From NCBI GenBank assembly GCA_948099385.1, contig CANUEZ040000002.1:1550001-1614000 (forward strand): DNA of 64,000 nucleotides, given 5' to 3'. Shown here piece after piece: positions 1 through 10,830 of this stretch (the first letter of the stretch is position 1; every line of letters starts with the position of its first letter). Both the position numbers and the translations under genes were made by a program. The DNA comes from Fasciola hepatica. Lineage: Eukaryota > Platyhelminthes > Trematoda > Plagiorchiida > Fasciolidae. Under the pieces are notes generated by a model, which saw nothing but the letters and a program-made list of their open reading frames with translations, did not search any database and was not told the DNA's origin.

Positions 1-659
1 GGGCCATTTGTTCCTATCTCAAACAATGTTCGACGCAAAGGATTCTTCGAATACACAAGTCAAAAGTGTTAGATTGCACGATCTATTTCGGAGCATTTCG
101 CCCATCTTTACCAGTGCGTACTTCAGTCAAGGTGGTTGATTTTGGTCTTTTAAACGTCTTCCAGGCAGTTAACATGCACTCGTATCATGGATGCCGCTCT
201 GATACAAACCAGGGTATGTTCACAGAACAAAAATTGATTAAATAAACATGTTGACGCTGGGGATAAAATGAGGGTAAATCCAGCTCTCACCCGTGGCGGT
301 GACCCGTGTGGACTATTAATTATCATATTTCATCTTCATTAACATTACATATGCTTAGAACGAATATATCAACTACAAAATCTTCGTTCATTGCTAAGAT
401 GGAGCCTAGATCCATTAATCTGCGTAAAATATCGGTCAAGTCCGCGATCGTGCCTCTCCATCGTGCAGTTTTCACGTATACTTTTCTATTTGTGGTTGTT
501 GCCTTATTTTGCCCACTAACACGCTTCTGGGTGGTAAGTTGCGAGATTCGACCTCTCCAGGGTGCCCTCAGATTTATTGTCCACACTGTACAGAAAACAA
601 AGGGGTCTGTCAATACAGTTTTGATTTGATCATCTGAATGATAAATAAAAATGATACAT
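1..659. other. Unassigned DNA at window start
   Basis: No recognisable gene. Overlapping reading frames of about 100 codons occur on both strands at 306-629. They resemble no family I know, and two opposite frames open over the same bases is what chance predicts. The upstream SLY1 exons would be expected on this side, but I could not find sequence matching the conserved Sly1 stretch that precedes exon 3531-3871, so those exons probably lie outside the window. Confidence 0.4.
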
Positions 660-2600
660 CTTAAGATTTAGATTCACTAAAATTCAGAGAACCGGAAGAG
701 GACCGGTTTACAATATCGTCTAGTCTACTTTTGATTATGGGAGTGACCTCTGCCCTAGAATGCTCACATCCGAAAATGACACCGTTTGCATATTTACATG
801 GAATAAATGAATATGGAATAGGTGATTGCTTCACGTGCAAGAAGAATTAGGATGAAACGATAGCGCCTTGTAAGATACCATCATTGACAGGAGGTGGAGA
901 GAGTGCCATTCTTTTAAAGGACGTAAACTGAGTCCTTTCAGTGAAGTAGTCACGAATCAGTCTGTATGTGAGCTCTGATCATTTCTTAATTCGAATAACA
1001 AATTGCGCAACACTGATCTATCGAGACTGCTGAAAGCATTTTTAGAGTCCAGGAAAAGCATCCTTACCATTCTACATTTCTTATCTAAAGCGGCCGCAAC
1101 AGGGTTTACTAGGTAGGGTTTGGCATCAGAGGCGGATCGCGACAATCTGTATACAAACTGATAGATATCTTCTACAGCACTCAATGACAGCATGTGGTAG
1201 CACAATTTTCTCCAACGTCTTGAGCATCTTAGATGCATATGAAGTGCAGCGGTATGTACTAGGCTCCTGTTTTAGGACGGGCGTTATCTTTACTGGTTCC
1301 CATAGGTTGGGAATCTTACCGGTTTTCAGACAACAATTAGAAATATCTGTCAATGGATCCGACAGGGCATCGATGTATACTTTCAGGACGACAGAGGACA
1401 AACCATCAGGACCTGAGGCTTTGGTCGTCTTCGGTGCGTTCAGCTGCTGCCAACCAGCCGTGGGCTGGATTTGAGAAACCTCGATAGTGCTTCTCAAGAC
1501 AGGCAAACAGATATCCTGAGCAAACCAAGACCCTTGTTGGATTTTTTTACGTCCGCGTAACTGTTCGCGATCCTCAAGTTATTGCCACAAAACCTCACAG
1601 CACGCCACGTGTCCCGAAAACTTGAGTTTCCCAGGATGACATCTACATATAGCCTGTTTAGGAGTTCAATTTTACCAGCTTAGTAACCCGCTTCACTTCA
1701 GACCTTCGTCTGCATTTGTAGGCCTGCTCTTTCCTCCTACATTGTTTAAGTAAGGGAGAGAAAAATCGGTCGGTGGTGGTTTTAAATGGACAGCAATTTT
1801 CAAAATACAAATTAAGATAATCGGTTAGATTCTCACGAAGTATTGAAGGATTCTGATTGTAAAACAGTAAGATCGGCGGAATTCACAACGGCTCGTATGT
1901 GTACTAGAGTTCCGAAAGAGCGGTTTCTTTGTTTGGCAGCTCTGCATCTTCGTTTCAATAATGTGTCGATTTTCCTTGCTGTAGGTAGTTGGACAAACTT
2001 TCAGAATGCAGTGGCCAGAGCTGCTCAGTGACACAAGTTGTTGTTAATGAAAACAAAATCTAGACAAGCATTATTTCCGATTGGGAAATGTATTAAATTT
2101 GTCAAACCGAGTGTAGTAAAGAAAGTTTTGGTAAATCTGTTGAAATCGTCACCAATTATACACAGAGATTCATCTAAATCCGAGATAACCGAAATCGATG
2201 GGAGATCAGAAGGTGCTCTGAGTTTATTTGCTGTTGTATCTGGGGTTAGGTGAATGTTGCCAACGAGTAGTGACCGAAAACCGCTCAGAAAATTTGGCTT
2301 GCAGTTGACAAATTGGCAACTTATCTTTTCGGTTGAGTACCCGGAAACTAACTAGATTGCCTTGTTCCATCTTGTTTTCACGTAAGTAACAACTCCACTT
2401 TCGCGATTTTGAAGCCTCGTAAGACAAGCGGTTCGCAACGCGTGGAAGCCATCTGTGTGTATGATTTTAATCGCTATATCTTTGTGCAGCCAAGACTCTT
2501 GCAGCATGATAACCTCAGCACGTTTGTATTCCTTCTTCATCGTAATTTCGGCGAGATTATCTGTCTTCCCCCAACAACCAACGTACATTGCGTGATAATA
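660..2600 (-). mobile_element. CR1-like non-LTR retrotransposon remnant (endonuclease + reverse transcriptase)
   Basis: Read on the minus strand, the domains run in the normal LINE order. Near 2590-2350 an AP-endonuclease piece reads LQESWLHKD, then GVVTYVKT. After a degraded linker, RT sequence at 1506-1126 shows KASGPDGLSSVVLK. At 1238-957 comes FLDSKNAFSSLDR (RT motif A with its Asp). At 950-840 there is RDYFTERTQF followed by VNDGILQGAIVSS, and at 790-760 YANGVIF in the motif C position. CR1/Jockey-type RTs normally have YADD here, so the second and essential Asp is lost. Several frame changes and stops separate the blocks. This is a dead copy lying just upstream of the visible SLY1 exons and opposite to them; it may sit in an upstream SLY1 intron. 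CR1-like assignment is from motif spacing and flatworm LINE style, not from a database search. Confidence 0.82.
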
Positions 2601-3530
2601 TCAAAGGAATCTGAGATTTTCTAGCAGGATATCTTCCAAGACCCACTTCCCATCCCGCACTGTGCTTTATCATGGGTGGGGAATCACCGAGGGGAGAAAC
2701 CTATTTCCGGCAAAAGAATGACAACCACGTGACCCACTGAGGGCAAATTAAGACTGACAAACAGACCGAATAGTCAACATTTCAATAAATGACTATGTTG
2801 TGGTAATTTCACGGAATGTTTTGTTTCTTGATCAAAATAATTTTTTTATTTTTGAGAAATCTATCCTCCGACATCGATCGCTCTCGGGTAGTATTCTAAC
2901 TGATGATGCTTTCCAAAGAAAGACCCCAGGTAAAACGGCAGTCATTTGGACACGCTTTTTCGGAACCACTGTAACCGATGCCACTCTCGCCAACGGTCAG
3001 TGTTATTTAGTACGAAATAAAAGTTCAGTTTAATCAACATGTTGGCACTAGAAACAAAATCAGAGGGGAAAACCGTGTCAACCACTGGTTTTATCACGTT
3101 TGACTTTGATGAGCTCCTTGGGGGAATCATCGCGCATGAGAAAGTGTTCCTAGGCAGCTTTCATAGAACATTATTATCGAGCATTAAACCACTAGTGAAG
3201 GTGCTGGTAGATGGGCGCTTCCACATGCACGACGTATAGTTGATCACGCGATGAAAGACCAGTAAATTGCCTAACTAAATTCCAGTTTCCACTAGTGAAA
3301 AAGCTGCGAATATGAGGAATCAGGCTTATGTGATTCACCTGCCCATTCGTAATCTCCGATTTTTTAAACCATATAACTTAACAACAAGCGCTAAAATTGC
3401 ACCGCGAATTTCGACTTTTGCACGATTTCCTGGTCACAATGCAATGATGCTTATATGGTTTTCAGTGCTCAGTTCTGTACTAATACTGCATTATGCCGTA
3501 AGTATCCTTGTTTTGTTCTTCGTTTCACAG

Positions 3531-3871
3531 AACATTCGATTAAATCGTGTCCAGGTGGATTTAGAATTGGCTAAAGATGTTCCAACCAATGAGGGCACCA
3601 ATAGGTCAGAAGACGTGCGGAAGAAACCGGCCAAATTAGAGCAGTATGATCTGTCCACTAGTACTGATCGCTTGTGGCGTGAATTCAAAGGGGCCGCGTT
3701 CTCGGATGTGGCCGAGGCAATTCGTGAGGAAGTGACTACGTTGCGTACGTATGAGAAACGAATGGGTGAACTTCGATCAGCCATGGGTTTGTCCGCTGAA
3801 ACGGGTCCGGCGGCTGATTCGACTTTAACACTACTGGATGACAACACTGCGCGACTGACTAGTGCTATCAG
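3531..3871 (+). CDS. SCFD1: SLY1 exon A (first in window)
   Basis: The acceptor is tttcacag before 3531 and the donor gtctgt begins at 3872. The exon starts in phase 0 with NIRLNRV, matching the Sly1 segment after the conserved 'DRNxDL' region. It continues through a variable charged linker to YDLSTSTDRLWREFKG, AEAIREEV and DNTARLTSAI. It ends two bases into a Ser codon. A donor-like gtaagt also lies at 3498, 33 bases upstream of this exon. I do not see Sly1 homology there and do not call a further exon. Confidence 0.92.
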
Positions 3872-3897
3872 GTCTGTAATTTTCTCATTTTCCATTA

Positions 3898-3936
<39 letters not shown>

Positions 3937-5840
3937 TGTATGTGTATAGTAATGGCCTGTAACTTGAATAGCTCGTTTTGTCTGATGCACAAAAAATCTT
4001 CACTTTAGTCCAGCTGGTTAGACTGAGTCGGAAACAGACTGATTGTGAAATAGAATGAATCCCCAGCACAGATACTATGCCATTTTAACCTCAGCTGTAA
4101 TTGCTGTAACTTCAAGCGAGGCCACTAGTCGCTCTCCAAACAGATGCGTGGTTGGCTTGGTAGCTGTCACTCAAGTCTCTTGCCCACGAAATTTCCCTAC
4201 CTTGTCGTGACACGCTTTCACAACTGATAATCTAAACTCTCAGTGATAAGTGCATTAGTCTGTGCGAAGGCCTGTCCGGGGGACGGGAAAGGGGTCGTTG
4301 CGTCCGCTGCGGTGTATCTGAAACTCTTCTCCACTTTCGAAGGATCCACGTTTCAAGCAAGTTGATTAACCAGTTCAGAGATCCGAGGCGAGTTAAATCC
4401 TGGTTACCAATCAATGGTTCATTTGTCGGCTTTGCAAATAAAAGAAACTAATGACGATAGTTGCCGACGCCGTGCCATACATTCTTAATGTCGAGGAAGA
4501 TTTCGCACATTCGCTATGCGCCCTCACAAAAATGCGCTTTCACTTCTTTCAGCCATTAGCCTCGCGTCTCTATGCTCTGATTTTTTCGTTACTTCCTTGC
4601 AGTACCACGAAGTGCGGGCATAATGATCAATGTGGGAAAATGCAATTAGGTCGGTGATCACGAAATCCGGTCATATTCGGCAGCGTTCCCAACCGCCCTG
4701 TAAACGGCTCTCTATTACTCTGAAAACTTAGCATTTCTCTGCCCTTGACCCCAATATTTCTGATTTGACTCCTTTTGATGGCTTCGCAGAACCCAGTCGA
4801 AAATAAAGAATCGAATTCAAAGGAGCAGATTGACAGAACTATACAGGCAGATGTAAATGTAAACGGTCGATGAACGAGTTCAAATGCTGATGTGCCACTG
4901 ACCGCAGTACTTGCCTGTGATAATTTGTCTCCAGTCTCCAATGGATGTATCTGGAGAGCTAATTCATCCCCTAAGATAAGGTTCACTGGTCGTTTTTTTC
5001 CTTGCCTTATGGACAGACCACCATAACCTTTCTCCTAAACGCTGTCCACATTGTCCTACAAAGCACACTGAGGAATTGTGTCCGAAGGAGTGTTTTATTA
5101 AGTTGGATACCTGATCTAGCGACCAAATTAGTCGAGGAGAGTGGAACAGAAATAGAACGGAGATAGGTGGCTTCAATACGAACAACCTGTTTTACATGGA
5201 TGACTTCGGTGATTGAGGCAGGAGCGTGAAAAGCGATCAGTGTAGCACAAGGGTTGCGGGATGGGAGGCGTCGAAAGAATAATAACGGAGATGATGGTAA
5301 AAAATACGCAGACGTTTGGGTTAGATCTGTTGCGCAAGATAACAGCCCCATTCTGAGTGATTGGGCGAACGACGGGGACAGTACAGTTGTGAAACCTGTT
5401 CGCAGTAATTTCGGATCAGCCAGTACGACAATTGTGACTGGTATCACTGGATACGGAGCGTAATAAGTGGTGATTCACAGTATCATCATTACTCATCCTT
5501 TCGTTCAGATTGCATCCTATACTACACATTGAAAAAAATTCTTTGGACTGAATGGAAGTGTTTTTCATTTGAGTCTGCATGTCTTTGATCTATACTCTAT
5601 CTTCACCTATGTTTACACTCACGGAGTCAGACAAACAATGACTCTTCCTCTCGTGTTTTACTCATTTACTCTCTTTCCCCTGTCCCTTGTAGTTCCCTTC
5701 CTCAGTTGATGGAACGGAAGCGCTGTCTGGATATGCACACAAATATTGCCACTTGTTTGGCGAATGTGATTACACAGCGTCAGTTGCACGTGTTTGCCGA
5801 AGAAGAGGATAAATTGATCACCAAACAAAACACCACGGTA

Positions 5841-5872
<32 letters not shown>

Positions 5873-8800
5873 GTACGTTCGTTGCGTGCTGTTTTTACTG
5901 CATGATTGCGTATGAGCGCAGTAGGAGGGGTATACCCCATAGCCACAAAGGCCCACTGCACTATTAGAGATAACCGGTAGTCAAAACCTGAGACTTGGAG
6001 TGGAGAACCACATAAGGTCCCAGCAGGCGGGGAGACAGTCAATTACTGTCTGCCACCAAAATAACCGGTGATGGTGAGGAGTTGAACCTCTGACCTCTGA
6101 GGTGGTAAGCAAACGCTCTGAACCACTCGGGGTGCGTAAAGTATTTACATGACTTGACTAATTCATCGAGTTTGCCTTTCTCGTGACACTGGCCGACGGG
6201 AAATCGGTTACTTCAATAATGATGCACACTGACCTTGATTCTCATTGGTTACCGCCTATTCAGAGTTTCTTATTATACAATATTACGCATATGTACTGAT
6301 TGTACTTGGTCACCGTTAGAATACATTCATCTGCTTGCTGTGCGATTGTTCTTAGTGTTATGCTCGTATTTGTTCGTTCTCAAGACGATGAGCCACACAA
6401 AATCCACGTGACTTCTGCTGGTCCTGTATCGGTTTCGTATTGAAACAATTAAGCAAGCCTCGTTAGCACGGATTACATAAGATCAGGTTGATCCCGATTG
6501 CGGAAGCTCCTCAAAACCCGTTACACAACTGCTACTCTTTTGTGTTTTAGTAACTCGTATTGTGTTTACTCTGGAAATTGTGAACTTGGTTAGTCCAGTG
6601 TAGTTACGTTTTATCCAATCGGTCTGCTTTGGTGTATTTGCATAATATTGTTGCCACACCGTAAAGCACTTTCAGGTGCTCAAGACTGTAGCTTACTCGT
6701 TGAACTCGGAAGCAAGCTGATTTCGTTTTCAAGTGAGTAAATAATCACGATAGATTGACTGAAAGAACAATAGTTTGACGGGCAAGCTTGCCTTCAGTGC
6801 TTCATATACCGGCCAATTAAAGCACACTATGTAACTCAAGGAACAGTGTGGGGAGATAGAAATATTTCTTGTTTTTGTTAAGGAGACAATGTTTTTCAAG
6901 GAAGATAGACTGAGTTGTATGGTGTGTTGTAATTGGCCAGTAGATGAAGCACTGAAAGCAAGGTTGTTAGCCAAATTAGTTTCTTTTTCTGGGTTTGGTT
7001 CGTATACCCTCTCCCCACTCTCGCTCACTCCTTAATTTCATTTCATTCTGCACATCATGTGCCGCAGGACTCAAATCTATCCGAGCTGATCAAAAACGCC
7101 CTATCTGGTATCCCAGAAGACAAACTTCGACTCCTTCTATTCGCCGCATTGCTTCGTGCCAACAATCCACTGGCCTCGGGCGGTTCCGGCACTAGTGTGG
7201 GTGGTTCCGGTGGTTCGAGCGGTTCGGGTAGCAGTGCAGTTGAGTTCTGTCTATCTGACAACGAGGTGAATCAGCTGAAAAGTCAACTAAAAGATGCCTG
7301 TCCTGAGTTGGATTTGAGCGCGGTTGATTATGTGCAACATTTACGGTGAGTTTAACTTCACGCGAACTGACATCCTTGTCACATATAGTGTTTTGTAATT
7401 ATGCTCGGTTAAGGTCCATATGATAATTTCCTATGGAATACCTGGAATTCTAGGATGTTCGGTGTAGCGCTCTTCCGACAGGGTTGCACATATCTAGTCT
7501 AGAAAAGCACAAAGATACAAAAAACTCTATGAGCCGAAACTCAGTGAATGCATTGACTGGGCTCTTGCACTTAAGTAAACCAAAAATTAATGTGACGGTC
7601 TATAGCCTGCCGTTACAAAATATTCCGTTAAATGTAGCCGGATAGCCAGTTAACTGGCGGATACTGTGCACAAGTTAAACAATAAAAACGGTCAGTGAGT
7701 CCGTTGTGTTGCGTGGGAGTACAAACACACACGAAGTAAGTAATGCTCATTTCAGTTTATTCAACCATTAACGTCGCCTTTCTGTGCTCTGGTTTCGGTT
7801 GTTACCTCACAGCATCGTCCAGTCAAGAGCAAAAAGAATAGCAGCATAAAGTGAAAAAGCCGGAAGCAAAATAAGAAGCGGATATCACGAAGACAAAGAT
7901 AGAACCCTAATGCAACTACGTCATTGGCCGTGACACCTATCCATGTCACTGAATGTCTCCGACCATCTGGTAGGCAGTAATCCACTGTTGTTCGGATCGT
8001 TACCACACCTGATCTACTGGGACCCTATGTGGTTCTCCACTCCAAGCCTCGGGGTCTGGTTGTCGGTCATCCCTAATAGCACAGTGGGCCTTTGTGGCTA
8101 TGGGATATATACCCCCTTCCACTGCATTCACGCACAAGCATGTAATAAAAGGAATCTGGTAGGCGGGTCACGTGGACGCGAACCGAGTAGTCTGACATAC
8201 CCTACTTGGTCATGTCCACTGGTCAAGGTTTTCATACCTTTCTGCCATACAATGGACTGACCACCTTGGCCTACTTTGCAACCACTGCCTGCGTAAGCCG
8301 AGAAAGTCCATCGGTGGACATTCGTAACACATGTCCCAACCACCTTAACCTATTTAGATTCAGTGCTTGTTCCAATGAACGACCACTGGTTCCCAGCACT
8401 AAGCCTATCGTCAGCGTTGTTGGTACGGTACTGCCACCATATTCGGGCAAGTAGCCTCACGTGTCCAACCATACTGTCGGCGGACCTTACGGTCTCCAAT
8501 CTGGGAACCTTGCCGCATCCTACGCGACCCAGCACGTTGTTTAAGGTTTTCATATTTTTTCGTTATTTCCTGGACTGACTGTCTTGACTTATCATCTGAT
8601 CTCGAACTGCCCCGAAGAGCAATGTACATTGAGTGTATCTGTTTGTGGGTGTGTGTGACGCGGCCCGATCACCGCAACGGCTTCGAATCGAGTATTTCGG
8701 TAAGTACTTGTCTCTGTACTCTCAGCCTCAGCATTCTTGATATGGTATAGGATTAAACAATACTATGAAGATATCGATAGTCTTCATAAGCCTTCTCACC

Positions 8801-10751
8801 ATAACGGCCACCTTTCTGAATTGTTTGAGACAAACGGATGTCAGTTCAGTGCTGCAAATGACTCAGATTGATGAAAGTAAAACGGGCCTTTCGGGTCCAA
8901 GGGCCACGCGCACTTGGTGTTTAGTAGTGCATGTTGACGTTGCAGTGTGAACAAAGATATTGAGTACACCTTACGGGTGTCGTATTTTGCAACCTAATAC
9001 TCAAAAGCACTTTCGTGGGCGAAATAATGTAAGTACCACAAAGTAGATAATAAAGTTCGACAAAAAAGTGTATGTAAAGATCGAATGGTAGCGAAGCATA
9101 CTAGCGGATTTGACTGATATTTATTGTTGGTTAATGGTTCTAGCCTCCACGCTAACTTTAAACGAAGAGTGCATAGATTCTATATCCCCTCGAATTACAT
9201 GGGGAGCTAATGAAGATGAAGTGTGATCAAGTCAGTGGTCCATACGGGTTGCCGCCAAAGATGAAAACTGAATTTGCTCTCATTTCATCATCAGCATAGG
9301 CGTGCTTATGTAATAAACTTTTTTTCTGTAAAAGCATCTCGGATTACGCTAGAGTGACATCCGTGATGCATGCGAGTGTACGCAAACTGCCTAGAAGATT
9401 TTCGAAGGCTTAAAAACAATCACCTTGACTGAATTGTGCACTGGCAAAGATCCAGGGAAATCCTCGTCCAATCTGTCGCTTTTGGTTTCTGTATTCTAAG
9501 ACTTTTATTGTATCGAACGTCCTCTGGCATGAAAACAACTGACCCGGTCAGCTTCACCGTCGTCACTTAAATGTCCCTTTGAATGCCATTATTTGTCATA
9601 CACTATTTGTTTTATTTTTTACTCTATAGAAAATTTAAAGCCTCTATTTTTCGTAGTCGGGACTGTAATGGTGCATTTGCATGTGTAACGAGAAAATTCT
9701 CACATGTATTAGGTGTACATGGTAGCCCGCCGTCTGCCGTAGACCACTTATCTGACCTCTCTAGCAATCGCAATAACGACGCCTCAGCTACTTTCAACGA
9801 AAGTCGTTATCCTAGGTATCATCCGATTATTCTGTTTCTATCCCACGTAAATTACCAATGTAAAGTAGATTCGTTTTCTACTTCAATAAGTAATTTTCTG
9901 ACCGATTTAGTTTCCTTCATCACTTAGTTGTAATTCGCCATCCTAAACTAAGATGGTCGAATCAATTACACAGTGACAACCTTTCGTATCGTCCACTCCA
10001 AAGTATTTCTCATCATGCAGCAATTAAAGTGACCGCACCGTAATAGGAAATTCACAAATTTGTCCATGCGATTGCGGTCGGTACACAAACAAGTGACAAT
10101 CGGTAGAAAATATAGCCAACAGTGAGGGTGGGGGTATGAGCTCGGACATTGTGCACAAAAGGCCCCGTTCCGTTGACTGACAGCATGTTATCGTCTGCCC
10201 AAAGTCGATGGCAAAGCTGGAGGCAACAGTGGATCGATGACCCAATCAGCTCGTGACGAAACGGAACGAAATTATTCAATCAATCGCCAACAGTGATTTT
10301 AACCGAACCGATCGGAATGAACCAATAAACTGGCAACAGTTAGATTAGCCGAACGGTAGGAAGTCAGTCAATCGGATCCGAACTAAAAGAGCCAGTCAGA
10401 AAACCCTGTTCGGGAGAAGGTTCTCGACCAATGCGCTTCGTACAATGTTTAAGACTGCAGTCACCTGCTATCCTGTACAAACTGTGTAGTAAGACAAGAT
10501 GATCCAGAAGCGAAGTCTTCCCACTAGAGCTAGTGGGTGGCCACAGAACGTTGACATGGTCTGAATAACTTACGACAACCAAGGAAGACCAAGGTTATAG
10601 GACATACAACGCGTGGACGGCTGTCTGTATAGAGAAGGAGTACAGATCGATTCGTCGATCGTGAACGAATCTAACCCGACCGGCAGATAAGTGCTGTTTT
10701 ATGTACCGTAGGCATTGATCAAGTTGATGACAGCGAACACAGTAAGGTTTC

Positions 10752-10830
<79 letters not shown>

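Larger units (their letters stand above)
7745..8580 (-). mobile_element. RTE-like LINE 3' tails, interrupted by a SINE
   Basis: The minus strand encodes the C-terminal tail of the same RTE-like family seen complete at 57359-59155: SGCKVGQGGQSIVWQKGMKTLTSG and GSRPRDPPTR. Past the SINE come ATGGTCGGAGACATT and the family 3' terminus GTTAATGGTTGAATAAAC, ending near 7745. Upstream (8350-8580) the motif order repeats: a second MKTL...LGRVG tail piece precedes LARIWW. Two 5'-truncated tails therefore appear joined in tandem. No RT domain remains. It lies antisense in the SLY1 intron between exons C and D. Confidence 0.78.

Noticed and set aside
3312..3530. Extension of SLY1 exon A upstream to an ATG at 3312
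   Set aside because: The sequence loses Sly1 similarity exactly at the AG acceptor before 3531; the upstream open frame is intron read-through.
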